From assembly GCF_002379585.1 (NCBI RefSeq), contig NZ_DFUE01000003.1, forward strand, positions 525 to 57,548: 57,024 nt of DNA. Direction: 5' to 3'. Of this stretch, positions 31,211 through 39,442 are shown piece by piece (the stretch's first letter is position 1; each line of letters opens with the position of its first letter). Both the position numbers and the translations under genes were made by a program. The notes under the pieces are model-generated. The model made no database searches, had not been told where the DNA came from, and was given only the letters and a program-made list of their open reading frames with translations. Source of the DNA: Pseudomonas sp. UBA4194. GTDB taxonomy: Bacteria > Pseudomonadota > Gammaproteobacteria > Pseudomonadales > Pseudomonadaceae.

Positions 31211-32128
31211 TCAAATACCGGGGGCCAGCTGCAGGCGGCGTGCGGCGTCGAGGGTGTTCTGCATCAGCATGGCGATGGTCATCGGCCCTACTCCACCCGG
31301 CACCGGAGTGATAGCTCCGGCGATGGGGGCCACAGCCGCGTAGTCCACATCGCCCACCAACCGCGAGCTGCCGTCGGCGGCCTCGACCCGATTGATGCCC
31401 ACATCGATGACCACAGCCCCCGGCTTTATCCAGTCGGCCTTGACCAAACCCGGCACCCCCACCGCCGCCACGACGATATCGGCCTGTCGACACAGCACTT
31501 CCGGCGACGGCGTACGGCTATGCACCAGCGTCACCGTACAGTCGTGCTGCAGCAACAGGCTGGCCATCGGCTTGCCGACGATATTGGAGCGGCCGATCAC
31601 CACAGCGTGCTTGCCACTGAGGTTGTCGCCGAGTACCCGCTGAATCAGGTGCAGGGCGCCGAGCGGCGTGCAAGGCACCAGTGCATCTTCCAGGGCGCCG
31701 GTAGTGAGATGACCGACATTCACGTAGTGAAAACCGTCCACGTCCTTGCGCGGATGAATCGCCTGGATCACCTTGGCGGCATGGATCTGCGGGGGAAGCG
31801 GCAGTTGCACCAGAATGCCATGGATTTCCAGGTCGCCATTGAGTTCGGCAATCAACTCCAGCAACTGGGTTTCGCTGGTGTCGGCAGGGAGATCGTACTG
31901 ACGCGAAACGAAGCCGCACTCCTTGGCGCGGCGCGACTTGTTGCGCACATACACCTGACTGGCGGCATCCGCGCCTACCAGGATGACCGCAAGCCCCGGT
32001 TGCAGCCCTTCGCGAACGACCGCGTCGCGCACCTGGGCCACCACCGCCTCGGCAATGGCCTTGCCGTCGATGACGGTGATCTCGGCGCCGGCATCGGCGG
32101 GCTGTTCAGGTGAGGCGAGCGTGGTCAT
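31211..32128 (-). CDS. folD: Bifunctional methylene-THF dehydrogenase/methenyl-THF cyclohydrolase
   Basis: A 305-residue FolD that interconverts methylene-, methenyl- and 10-formyl-tetrahydrofolate. Catalytic features: YVRNKSRRAKECGF (Tyr and Lys of the active site), LVQLPLPPQIH, PRKDVDGFHYVNVG, the NADP loop VIGRSNIVGKPMASLLL, and the C-terminal TPVPGGVGPMTIAML. I chose the ATG at 32128; it gives about 15 residues more than typical FolD. It is divergent, by only 70 bases, from a GlxA-type regulator gene, which suggests a specialised, regulated FolD paralogue, for instance for C1 units from methylated substrates. That role is inference. Confidence 0.95.
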   Translation of the reverse strand: MTTLASPEQPADAGAEITVIDGKAIAEAVVAQVRDAVVREGLQPGLAVILVGADAASQVYVRNKSRRAKECGFVSRQYDLPADTSETQLLELIAELNGDLEIHGILVQLPLPPQIHAAKVIQAIHPRKDVDGFHYVNVGHLTTGALEDALVPCTPLGALHLIQRVLGDNLSGKHAVVIGRSNIVGKPMASLLLQHDCTVTLVHSRTPSPEVLCRQADIVVAAVGVPGLVKADWIKPGAVVIDVGINRVEAADGSSRLVGDVDYAAVAPIAGAITPVPGGVGPMTIAMLMQNTLDAARRLQLAPGI

Positions 32129-32198
32129 GGCGAGGCATCCGGGGCAGGTAAAGCGCTGATAATACGGTAATATCGACAGGGATTTAAGGCATGGGCTC

Positions 32199-33236
32199 AT
32201 GAGGTGCGGCTTGGCAGGACAACGAACGTTCAGCGGCGGTGGGCAAAGCAAGAATCTGCTGTACCTGGCCGAAGCCGGTGACGCCCTGCGCGATCCACAC
32301 GCCAAGCCTCAGCGAGTCGGTTTCATTCTGCTCGAGCATTTTTCCCTGGCAGCGTTCACCGCCACTCTGGACACGCTGGTCACCGCCAACCTGATCCATC
32401 GCGGCGCCTACGTCATCCGTTCCTTCGGGCTCAGTGAAGGCCAGGTGCTCAGTGACCTGGGTATTGGCCTGCAGCCCGACGAACCGATGACCCCAGCGGC
32501 GCTGGAGCATCTGGACCTGCTGATCGTATGCGGCGGCTTTCGTACGCCCTTGCGCGCCCTGCCCGTCCTCAGTCGCCTGCTGGTCGAAGGCGCGCGCCGG
32601 GGGCTGGCCTTGGGCGGGCTGTGGAATGGTGCCTGGTTTCTGGGGCAGGCTGGCGTGCTCAAGGGATATCGTTGCGCGGTGCACCCGGAGAACCGCGCAT
32701 CCCTGGCCGAGATCAGCCCGCAGACCATGGTCACCCCGGCCAGCCATGTGATCGACCGGGACCGCATGACCGCCGCCAGCCCCAATGGCGGTTTCACCCT
32801 CATGATGGAACTGATCCGCCAGCACCATGGCGAAACCCTCGCCCAGGGCATCGAACAGATCCTCGCGTTCGAGGGGCTGCGCTTTCGTCGCGCAGGCTCT
32901 CAGGCCATGGAGAAGCTCAGCCTGCCCTTGCGCAACATCATCGATCTGATGGAGACCAATCTGGAAGAGCCCCTGTCGCTGGATCAACTTGCCGAGTTCG
33001 TCGGCCGCTCGCGGCGGCAGATCGATCGGCTGTTTCAGGAGCAGTTGGGCACCTCTCCGCACCGTTACTACATGGAGCTGCGGGTCACCGAAGCACGGCG
33101 ACTGCTGCAGCACTCGCAGTTGTCGATCATGGAGGTGGCTATCGCCTGCGGCTTCGTTTCGGTCAGCCACTTCAGCAAATGCTACAGCGGCTATTTTGGC
33201 CACTCGCCATCACGGGAAACCCGCTTGGTAGACTGA
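32199..33236 (+). CDS. GlxA/GbdR-type AraC family transcriptional regulator
   Basis: A 345-residue protein: a DJ-1/PfpI-like domain (about 38-215, RVGFILLEHFSLAAFTATLDTL, DLLIVCGGF, GGLWNGAWFLGQAGVLKG) joined to a C-terminal AraC HTH pair (about 235-335, MEEPLSLDQLAEFVGRSRRQIDRLFQEQLGTSPHRYYMELRVTEARRLL). Relatives control catabolism of choline, glycine betaine, carnitine or arginine in pseudomonads. The nucleophile Cys of DJ-1 enzymes is replaced here (GGLWNGAW), so it is a ligand sensor. Divergent from folD, its likely target. The start codon has only a weak ribosome binding site. Confidence 0.9.
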   Translation: MRCGLAGQRTFSGGGQSKNLLYLAEAGDALRDPHAKPQRVGFILLEHFSLAAFTATLDTLVTANLIHRGAYVIRSFGLSEGQVLSDLGIGLQPDEPMTPAALEHLDLLIVCGGFRTPLRALPVLSRLLVEGARRGLALGGLWNGAWFLGQAGVLKGYRCAVHPENRASLAEISPQTMVTPASHVIDRDRMTAASPNGGFTLMMELIRQHHGETLAQGIEQILAFEGLRFRRAGSQAMEKLSLPLRNIIDLMETNLEEPLSLDQLAEFVGRSRRQIDRLFQEQLGTSPHRYYMELRVTEARRLLQHSQLSIMEVAIACGFVSVSHFSKCYSGYFGHSPSRETRLVD

Positions 33237-33313
33237 TCGGCTGGGGAAACAGGGGAACCTGTGCGGGCATTTGCCGGTCGACTCCAGTTCATGCCGCTGC
33301 GAGCCTTCGACCC

Positions 33314-34438
33314 ATGGAATACATGCTTCCCGAATCCTTGCTGGCCCGCGTGCCGCTGCCCTGGCTGAGCACGCTGATCGCCGCCGTCCTGGCGGTATGT
33401 CTTATATTGCTGATCCGCTGGGTCGGACTGATGATCCTGCGCCGGGTTTCCAAGTCGTTCATCCTGGCGCAACAGCTGATTGCCAGGGCCGAGCAACCGA
33501 CGCTGTGGCTGCTGCCGTTGATGGCGCTGCAAGCGGTATGGACATCGGCCCCGGACGACTTGCTGATGATCAATACCGTGCGGCATATCAATGGCATGCT
33601 GGTGACTGCGTGCCTCACCTGGCTGGGCCTGCGCTGCGTCAAGGCGGTGGCCAATACCATGGCCATCAAGCATCCGCTGGACATGGAGGACAACCTGGCG
33701 GCGCGGCGTATTCAGACCCAGGTGCGGGTGCTGGTGCAGTGCCTGAACGTGCTGGTGCTGATCTTCGGTATCGCGCTGATCCTGATGACCTTTCCGGCGG
33801 TCCGTCAGATTGGTACCAGCCTGCTGGCGTCGGCGGGCTTGGCGGGGCTGGCGGCCGGTTTCGCCGCCAAGCCAGTGCTCGGCAACCTGATTGCGGGGCT
33901 GCAGATCGCCATTTCCCAGCCCATTCGCATCGATGATGTGGTGATCGTGGAGAGCGAGTGGGGGCGAATCGAGGAAATCACCGGGACCTATGTAGTGGTG
34001 AAGATCTGGGACGAGCGCCGCATGGTGGTGCCGTTGCAGTATTTCATCGAGAAGCCCTTTCAGAACTGGACGCGCAGCACCTCCAGCATCATCGGCTCGG
34101 TGTTCCTGTGGGTGGATTATTCCGTGCCCCTGGACGCGCTGCGTGAAGAGACCCAGCGTCTGTGCGATGAGATCCCGCATTTGTGGGATGGCCGGGTTGT
34201 GGTGCTACAGGTCACTGACACCAGCGAAAAGGCCATGCAGCTGCGGATATTGCTGAGCTCGCTGGACTCTTCGCGCAATTGGGACGCACGCTGCCATGTG
34301 CGGGAGCGGCTGATTACCTTCGTCAATGACAAGTACCCCGAGTGCCTGCCACAACTGCGGGCGGAAATGTCGACGCGCACCGTGCATCCACCCTCCTCCG
34401 ATGCCCCCGTAGAAGTTGCACGGCAGCCCCCGGTATGA
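33314..34438 (+). CDS. Mechanosensitive ion channel, MscS family
   Basis: A 374-residue protein with about four or five N-terminal hydrophobic segments and the MscS pore helix (TSLLASAGLAGLAAGFAAKPVLGNLIAGLQIAISQPIRIDDVVIVESEWGRIEEITGTYVVVKIWDERRMVVPLQYFIEKPFQNWT, about 170-255), then a cytosolic domain. It opens on hypo-osmotic shock. The ATG at 33314 is in a plain context and gives a first hydrophobic helix. It has no partner gene; a large REP inverted repeat follows. Confidence 0.93.
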   Translation: MEYMLPESLLARVPLPWLSTLIAAVLAVCLILLIRWVGLMILRRVSKSFILAQQLIARAEQPTLWLLPLMALQAVWTSAPDDLLMINTVRHINGMLVTACLTWLGLRCVKAVANTMAIKHPLDMEDNLAARRIQTQVRVLVQCLNVLVLIFGIALILMTFPAVRQIGTSLLASAGLAGLAAGFAAKPVLGNLIAGLQIAISQPIRIDDVVIVESEWGRIEEITGTYVVVKIWDERRMVVPLQYFIEKPFQNWTRSTSSIIGSVFLWVDYSVPLDALREETQRLCDEIPHLWDGRVVVLQVTDTSEKAMQLRILLSSLDSSRNWDARCHVRERLITFVNDKYPECLPQLRAEMSTRTVHPPSSDAPVEVARQPPV

Positions 34439-34455
34439 AGATCCCCACCGCACTC

Positions 34456-34559
34456 TGTAGGAGCGGCGTCAAGCCGCGAAGGCGCCAGCATAAACGCCAC
34501 ATAATCCAAAATATGCATTGACCCAGCTGACGCCTTCGCGGCTTGACGCCGCTCCTACA
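34456..34559. repeat. REP element family C: inverted pair with 29-base perfect arms
   Basis: Left arm 34456-34484 (TGTAGGAGCGGCGTCAAGCC then GCGAAGGCG) and right arm 34531-34559, its exact reverse complement, around a 46-base AT-richer centre. It is a REPIN-type doublet and could act as a terminator between the MscS gene and liuC, which converge. A lone copy of the same element lies at 43970-43999. Confidence 0.9.
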
Positions 34560-34574
34560 ACGGCGGGATCGTCA

Positions 34575-35366
34575 TCACTCCTGCCAGGCAGGCTTACGTT
34601 TATCCAGAAACGCTCTCAGACCCGCCTGCCCTTCAGGGCTGATGCGAATCAGGGCAATGGTTTCCTCGGTCTTGTGCCTGAGCGCGTCGCTCAGCTCACC
34701 ACTGCCTACCTCCTGCAACAGTGCCTTGGTGGTGCGCATGGCGTGAGGGCTGTTGAGCAACAGGTTATCGACCCATTCACGCATGGCGTTTTCCAGCGCG
34801 CCGGTGGCGTAGGTTTCCGAGAGCAACCCGAGCGCGTGGGCACGGGCACCGTCGAAACGCTCGGCGGTGAGCGCGTAGCGCCGCGCGGCCCGCTCGCCAA
34901 TGGCTTGCACCACATAGGGACTGATCACTGCCGGCGCCAGGCCGATGCGCACTTCCGACAGGCTGAACTGGGCATCGCCACTGCCGATCGCCAGGTCGCA
35001 ACAGCTGACCAGGCCCACGGCGCCGCCGAACACGGCGCCTTGCACCACCGCCAGGGTGGGCATGGGCATGTGGTAGAGGCGCTGCATCAGCTCGCTCAGT
35101 TGCCTGGCATCGTCCAGGTTGGCCTGGTAATCGAGCTCGGCACAGGCCTGCATCCAGGCCAGGTCCGCACCGGCGCTGAAGTGTCGGCCACGACCGCGCA
35201 GCACCAACACTCGTACGGTAGGGTCCTGCTCTATCTGCTCCAGGGCCACCAGCAACTCGCTGATCATCTGTGCATTGAAGGCGTTGTTCTTGTCCGGGCG
35301 GTTCAGCCACAGGGTCACGACTGCGGTGTGCGGCCGCTGCAATTCGATGGTTTGGAAAGGGGTCAT
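34575..35366 (-). CDS. liuC: Enoyl-CoA hydratase family, methylglutaconyl-CoA hydratase-like (LiuC)
   Basis: A 263-residue crotonase. Motifs: VTLWLNRPDKNNAFNAQMISEL, RGRGRHFSAGADLAWMQ (oxyanion hole) and PTLAVVQGAVFGGAVGLVSCCDLAIGSGDAQFSLSEVRIGLAPAVISPYV with the catalytic Glu of SLSEVRIGLAPA. This pattern is typical of LiuC, which hydrates 3-methylglutaconyl-CoA in leucine breakdown. It normally lies between liuB and liuD; here liuB is reduced to a fragment and liuA and liuD are absent, while the LiuR-type operator remains. With no partner enzymes in the operon its present value is uncertain. Confidence 0.88.
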   Translation of the reverse strand: MTPFQTIELQRPHTAVVTLWLNRPDKNNAFNAQMISELLVALEQIEQDPTVRVLVLRGRGRHFSAGADLAWMQACAELDYQANLDDARQLSELMQRLYHMPMPTLAVVQGAVFGGAVGLVSCCDLAIGSGDAQFSLSEVRIGLAPAVISPYVVQAIGERAARRYALTAERFDGARAHALGLLSETYATGALENAMREWVDNLLLNSPHAMRTTKALLQEVGSGELSDALRHKTEETIALIRISPEGQAGLRAFLDKRKPAWQE

Positions 35367-35370
35367 GGCA

Positions 35371-35535
35371 TTACTTCCTGAACAGGCCGAAACGGGACGA
35401 AAACTGCTTGTCCCAATTGCGATGGGCCATGCGGCGCCACTCAGGCAAGCGGCCAAGCTGATCGAGCATCGCCGCCGGGTTGGCCTGTAATTCAGGGGTG
35501 TACGCACGCAGCGCGGTCTTGAGCACGCTCATCAT
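35371..35535 (-). pseudogene. liuB: Internally deleted liuB (methylcrotonyl-CoA carboxylase beta) remnant
   Basis: A 54-codon frame directly before liuC, 4 bases from its ATG, with AGAGGA ahead of its own start. The first 30 residues (MSVLKTALRAYTPELQANPA then AMLDQLGRL) line up with the start of LiuB (xxLhTxxxxxxxEFxANxxxMLxQxxxL) and the last residues RFGLFRK resemble the LiuB end (FGVFRM). So about 480 residues seem to have been lost from the middle, leaving the ends joined in frame. The alignment is from memory of LiuB. The alternative is a short unrelated leader peptide. Confidence 0.68.
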
Positions 35536-35562
35536 GACAATCCTCTCGTTCGTATTGTTATG

Positions 35563-35580
35563 CTTTACGTTAACGTAAAG
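35563..35580. promoter_or_regulatory. 18-base perfect palindrome, LiuR-type (MerR family) operator
   Basis: CTTTACGTTAACGTAAAG is a perfect palindrome about 27 bases upstream of the liuB remnant. It matches the known motif of LiuR, the MerR-family regulator of branched-chain amino acid breakdown (about TTTACGTNNACGTAAA). It ties the remnant and liuC to the liu regulon. No liuR gene is in the window. Confidence 0.78.
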
Positions 35581-35607
35581 GCGCCCAAGAGGGTTGTCAA
35601 TCAGCGG

Positions 35608-37419
35608 TCATTTGGCGTCGGCGGCTTCCTCGTCCTGACGATCCGACTCGAACAACCTGGCCAATTCGGCGCGCGCCTCCTGCGCCGTCTGCATGACTTT
35701 GGCCTCATCGTCGTAGATGCCGTGCTGGGCTTGCAGCACTTGCTCGTCGTGCCGTTTGAAACGGCTGATGCGGGCATCGGCCTGGGTCTGGCTGAGCCCG
35801 AGCCCCACCAGGGTACGGCGGGTGATTTCCAGGCTCGAATAGTAGGTTTCGCGCACGGCCACCGCGCCGTGGTCCACCAGTCGATGCACATGCTGACGGT
35901 TGCGGGCCCGGGCGATGATCTTGATCTGCGGATAGAGGCGGTGTACCAGTTCCGCCGTCTTGATGTTGATCTCGGGATCGTCGGTGGCGATCACGAAGTA
36001 TTCGGCCTGGTCGACCTTGGCGGCTCGCAGGATCTCCGGGCGCAAGGGGTCACCGTAGAACACGGGCAGGTGACCGAAGCTGCGGGAGAACTCGATGGAC
36101 TCCACCGAAGTGTCCAAAGCGACGAAGCTGATCTTCTGCGCTCGCAGGATACGGGCAACGATCTGGCCCATGCGGCCCATGCCCGCGATCACCACGCGGG
36201 GCCGGTCGCTGTCGATGTCGCGGTATTCCTCGGGCACCTCGACTGCCTTGGGCTTCTGCCGTGCCAGGCGCGCGCAACCCAACAGCAGCAACGGCGTCAA
36301 GGCCATGGACAGGGTGATGGTCAGAAGCAAGGTGTCGTACAGGCGTGCATCGAACAGGCCTTGATCGCGGCCTATCTTGAACACCACGAAGGCAAACTCA
36401 CCGCCTGCGGCCAGCACCACGCCCAGGCGCACCGCGCTCAAACGCCCCAAGCCGCCCGCCAGACGACCGATCAGCACCAGCAATGGCAGCTTGATGCCCA
36501 CCAGCAACAAGGTCAGACCCAGTACGATGGCCGGGTTTTCCACCAGCAGGCTGAGGTTGGCGCCCATGCCCACGCTGATGAAGAACAGGCCCAGCAGCAA
36601 ACCCTTGAACGGTTCGATCTGCGATTCCAGCTCGTGGCGGTATTCGGAATCGGCCAGCAGCAGGCCTGCCAGGAATGCGCCGAGGGCCATGGACACCCCG
36701 GCCAGGTCCATCAGCCATGCCGTACCGATCACCACCAGCAGCGCGGTGGCCGTAGACACTTCCTGCAACCCCGTGCGGGCGACGATGCGGAAAACCGGAC
36801 GCAGCAGATAGCGACCACCGATGACCACCACGGCAATGCTGCCTAACACCCGCAGGCCATGGTCCAGCGAACTGCCCGCTTCGGCATCGGCTCCACCGCC
36901 GGCGAGCAGCGGCACCATGGCGATCAGCGGAATGGCGGCGATGTCCTGGAACAGCAGGATGGCAAACGCCAGGCGTCCGTGGGGGCTGTTCAGCTCCTTG
37001 CGTTCTGCCAGGCTCTGCAGCCCGAAGGCCGTTGAAGACAACGCCAGCCCCAGGCCCAGCACGACGGCGCTGTTGAGCGGCTGGCCGAAGCCGAGTAGTG
37101 CCACCGCGCCTACCACAACGCCGGTCAGCAGCACCTGCGCCAGGCCGACGCCGAACACCGATTTACGCATCACCCACAAGCGTTTGGGTGACAGCTCCAG
37201 GCCGATGATGAACAGCAGCAGCACGACGCCCAGTTCGGAAATGTGACTGACCGCCTGGGGGTTGTTGACCCAGCCCAGCACCTGCGGGCCGATGACCACG
37301 CCAGCGAACAAATAACCCAGTACGGCGCCTAGTTGCAGGCGCTTGGCAAGAGGGACGGTGATGACCGCTGCGAACAGGAACACGACAGCGGCTTGGAGCA
37401 TGTTGCCTTCTTCAGGCAT
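35608..37419 (-). CDS. Kef-type K+/H+ antiporter (CPA2) with RCK/TrkA-N domain
   Basis: A 603-residue protein with 12 or so membrane segments (about 5-385; GNMLQAAVVFLFAAVITVPLAKRLQLGAVLGYLFAGVVIGP; LALSSTAFGLQSL; FILLFQDIAAIPLIA) and a C-terminal RCK/TrkA-N nucleotide-binding domain (about 415-535, RVVIAGMGRMGQIVARIL, DTSVESIEFSRSFGHLPVFYGDPLRPEILRAAKVDQAEYFVIATDDP). It resembles KefB/KefC: potassium efflux in exchange for protons, in electrophile stress, with gating by nucleotide or glutathione. The ATG at 37419 has a strong AAGGAGG. No KefG/KefF accessory gene is adjacent. Confidence 0.93.
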   Translation of the reverse strand: MPEEGNMLQAAVVFLFAAVITVPLAKRLQLGAVLGYLFAGVVIGPQVLGWVNNPQAVSHISELGVVLLLFIIGLELSPKRLWVMRKSVFGVGLAQVLLTGVVVGAVALLGFGQPLNSAVVLGLGLALSSTAFGLQSLAERKELNSPHGRLAFAILLFQDIAAIPLIAMVPLLAGGGADAEAGSSLDHGLRVLGSIAVVVIGGRYLLRPVFRIVARTGLQEVSTATALLVVIGTAWLMDLAGVSMALGAFLAGLLLADSEYRHELESQIEPFKGLLLGLFFISVGMGANLSLLVENPAIVLGLTLLLVGIKLPLLVLIGRLAGGLGRLSAVRLGVVLAAGGEFAFVVFKIGRDQGLFDARLYDTLLLTITLSMALTPLLLLGCARLARQKPKAVEVPEEYRDIDSDRPRVVIAGMGRMGQIVARILRAQKISFVALDTSVESIEFSRSFGHLPVFYGDPLRPEILRAAKVDQAEYFVIATDDPEINIKTAELVHRLYPQIKIIARARNRQHVHRLVDHGAVAVRETYYSSLEITRRTLVGLGLSQTQADARISRFKRHDEQVLQAQHGIYDDEAKVMQTAQEARAELARLFESDRQDEEAADAK

Positions 37420-37465
37420 GGGACCTCCTTGGTTTGTAGGGTGGGCGGGTGGTTCGGTGGTGAAT

Positions 37466-37711
37466 GGTCCCCTCACCCCAGCCCTCTCCCTGAGGGAGAG
37501 GGAGCAGACCGCCGACATCCGCTGCACCGCGCACTGCTTTCAGCCCCCTTTCCCTCAGCGAGAGGGAGCAGACCGCCGACATTCGCAGCACCACGCACTG
37601 CTTTTAGCCCCCTCTCCCTCAGCGGGAGGGGGCAGACTGCCGACATTCGCAGCATCACGCATTGCTTTTAGCTCCCTCTCCCTCAGGGAGAGGGCTGGGG
37701 TGAGGGGACCA
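37466..37711. repeat. Tandem/inverted array of family B repeats, 64-base period
   Basis: An outer inverted pair (GGTCCCCTCACCCCAGCCCT at 37467 and its reverse complement ending at 37711) encloses three units of about 64 bases, each with a CTCCCTCAGCGAGAGGGAG-like palindrome followed by CAGACCGCCGACATTCG (at about 37505, 37569 and 37633). The last unit ends in the complementary copy. It lies between the Kef gene and the cobalamin riboswitch. Confidence 0.88.
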
Positions 37712-37794
37712 TCCACACAAAATGTAACTTCATTCTACAGAGCTTCCCGAACATTGACGCCGCCCCCACTCCATGATTTGCTACACCCCTTCGT

Positions 37795-37965
37795 TTGGGT
37801 GCCCTTCACAGGGTGAAACGGGAAACCGGTGCAAGTCCGGTGCTGCCCCCGCAACGGTAAGCGAGAGAAGCGTCAGATCCACTGTGCCCATGGGCATGGG
37901 AAGGCGATGCTTGAAGGTAGGCCCTGTGCCCTGCCCCTCGTGAGTCCGGAGACCGGCCCAAGCTG
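37795..37965 (+). promoter_or_regulatory. Cobalamin (AdoCbl) riboswitch upstream of cbtB
   Basis: The order of conserved blocks is that of the cobalamin riboswitch: GGTG at about 37797, GGGAAACCGGTGCAAGTCCGG, GCTGCCCCCGCAACGGTAAG, the CCACTG-like and GGGAAGGC blocks, and GAGTCCGGAGACCGGCC near 37943-37958. It lies about 130 bases ahead of cbtB, so high cobalamin should shut down cbtB-cbtA and probably cobE-cobM. The expression platform is not clear; a GAGGG site before the cbtB start suits translation control. Confidence 0.95.
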
Positions 37966-38091
37966 TCTGTACCTGACAAACTCGCGGTGGGCGAGCGCTG
38001 TTGCGGGCTCTGTGCGCATGCACGGCGGCCCTCTTTTGCGCATGCCTGGTCGCTACCATCAGCCGTTGCTCCAATCGAAAGAGGGAACGCC

Positions 38092-38280
38092 ATGTCCGCC
38101 ACTGTCTCCACATCCCGTGCCAATGACGCCGCCGTCACCCAGACCCAGCGCCTCGCCATTGCCATCAGCGCCGCGCTGCTGGGGGCCTGCCTGGTCTGGT
38201 TCGCAGGTTTTTCGCACATCGAAGCGGTGCACAACGCTGCCCACGATACTCGTCACAGTGCCGCGTTCCCTTGCCACTGA
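38092..38280 (+). CDS. cbtB: CbtB, small membrane protein linked to cobalt uptake
   Basis: A 62-residue protein with one hydrophobic helix (AIAISAALLGACLVWFAGFSHI) and a His-rich C terminus (EAVHNAAHDTRHSAAFPCH), the layout of CbtB, thought to bind cobalt. It starts at ATG 38092 with GAGGGAACG just upstream. It is the first gene after the cobalamin riboswitch and precedes cbtA by 10 bases. Confidence 0.93.
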   Translation: MSATVSTSRANDAAVTQTQRLAIAISAALLGACLVWFAGFSHIEAVHNAAHDTRHSAAFPCH

Positions 38281-38290
38281 GGGCGAAAAA

Positions 38291-38977
38291 ATGATCAAGC
38301 GAATCGCTACGACTGCGGGATTCACGGGCCTGCTTGCCGCCCTATTACTGACCGTGCTGCAAAGCCTGTGGGTCGCTCCGCTGATCCTGCAGGGTGAAAC
38401 CTATGAACAGGCCCCGGCAGCCGAGCTGCATGAACATGCCGACACCGCAAGCGCTGCCCACAGTCACGATGCCCAAGCGTGGGAGCCGGAAAACGGCTGG
38501 CAACGTGTGCTGTCCACCACCGGCGGTAATCTGGTGGTAGGGGTGGGCTTCGCGCTGATGCTTGCGGCGCTTTACACCTTGCGCGCACCGGGGCGCACCT
38601 CCGAAGGTTTGCTCTGGGGCCTGGCCGGCTTCGCCGTGTTCTGCCTGGCGCCCAACCTGGGCCTGCCGCCTGAACTGCCTGGTGCTCAGGCAGCCGATCT
38701 GAGCCTGCGCCAGACATGGTGGATAGGTACGGCGGCGTCTACCGCCGTGGGCCTGGCGCTGCTGGTGTTCGGTCGCAGCTGGCTACTCAAGGCACTCGGC
38801 GTAGCGATCCTGGTGGTGCCCCATATCATCGGTGCGCCCCAACCCGAACAGCATGGTGGCCTGGCACCCGAAGCACTGGAGCAGCAATTCATCGTGGCTT
38901 CGCTGGTGACAAACGCCATTTTCTGGCTCGGCCTGGGCCTGATCAGTGCCTGGCTGTTTCGTCGTCCACAGGCATGA
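38291..38977 (+). CDS. cbtA: CbtA, predicted cobalt transporter subunit
   Basis: A 228-residue membrane protein with about five or six hydrophobic segments and a short His-rich loop (HEHADTASAAHSHDAQAW, about 47-65) that may bind cobalt. Family pattern: VLQSLWVAPLILQGE near the N terminus, FAVFCLAPNLGLPPELPGAQAADLSLRQTWWIGTAAST. It forms the predicted cobalt uptake pair with CbtB, replacing NikABCDE-like or CbiMNQO systems. It overlaps cobE by ATGA. Confidence 0.93.
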   Translation: MIKRIATTAGFTGLLAALLLTVLQSLWVAPLILQGETYEQAPAAELHEHADTASAAHSHDAQAWEPENGWQRVLSTTGGNLVVGVGFALMLAALYTLRAPGRTSEGLLWGLAGFAVFCLAPNLGLPPELPGAQAADLSLRQTWWIGTAASTAVGLALLVFGRSWLLKALGVAILVVPHIIGAPQPEQHGGLAPEALEQQFIVASLVTNAIFWLGLGLISAWLFRRPQA

Positions 38978-39405
38978 CATCAGCGCCGTTGTGGTTGGGG
39001 TTTGGCTGCCGCCGCGGCTGCTCGGCGTTGGAAATGGGTGCCCTGCTCTTCGACGTGCTGAGTACCCATCGGCTCAAATTCGACCAGCTCCACGGCATTG
39101 CGAGCCTTTCGATCAAGGCCCAGGAGCCCGGGTTGCTGACGCTGGCGAACCAACTGCAACTGCCGCTGATCACCTTCAGTGCCGCGGAACTGGCACCCTA
39201 CACCGACCGTTTGAGCCACCGCTCGGCGCGCGCCTACGCCGCGACGGGCTGCTTTGGCGCCGCGGAAAGTGCTGCCCTGGCACTGGCCGAACGCCGCACC
39301 GGAGCCAGCGCCCACCTTCTTGTCACCCGACATCACACGCCCATGGCGACGCTGGCGATCGCGACCGTGCCTGCGCCATATACCGCTACTCGTTCAGCAA
39401 CTTGA
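38974..39405 (+). CDS. cobE: CobE, cobalamin biosynthesis protein (CbiG C-terminal domain)
   Basis: A 143-residue protein of the CobE/GbiG family: LWLGFGCRRGCSALEMGALL (glycine-rich start), a central helical part and SARAYAATGCFGAAESAALALAERRTGASAHLLVTRH, the conserved C-terminal block. CobE is needed for aerobic cobalamin synthesis, probably in the steps around CobM and precorrin-5. The start overlaps the cbtA stop (ATGA), so it is in the riboswitch-controlled operon; 37 bases separate it from cobM. Confidence 0.9.
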   Translation: MTSAPLWLGFGCRRGCSALEMGALLFDVLSTHRLKFDQLHGIASLSIKAQEPGLLTLANQLQLPLITFSAAELAPYTDRLSHRSARAYAATGCFGAAESAALALAERRTGASAHLLVTRHHTPMATLAIATVPAPYTATRSAT

Positions 39406-39442
39406 AATCCATTCAAGCGCGCGTGCATTCCAGAGACCTTTC

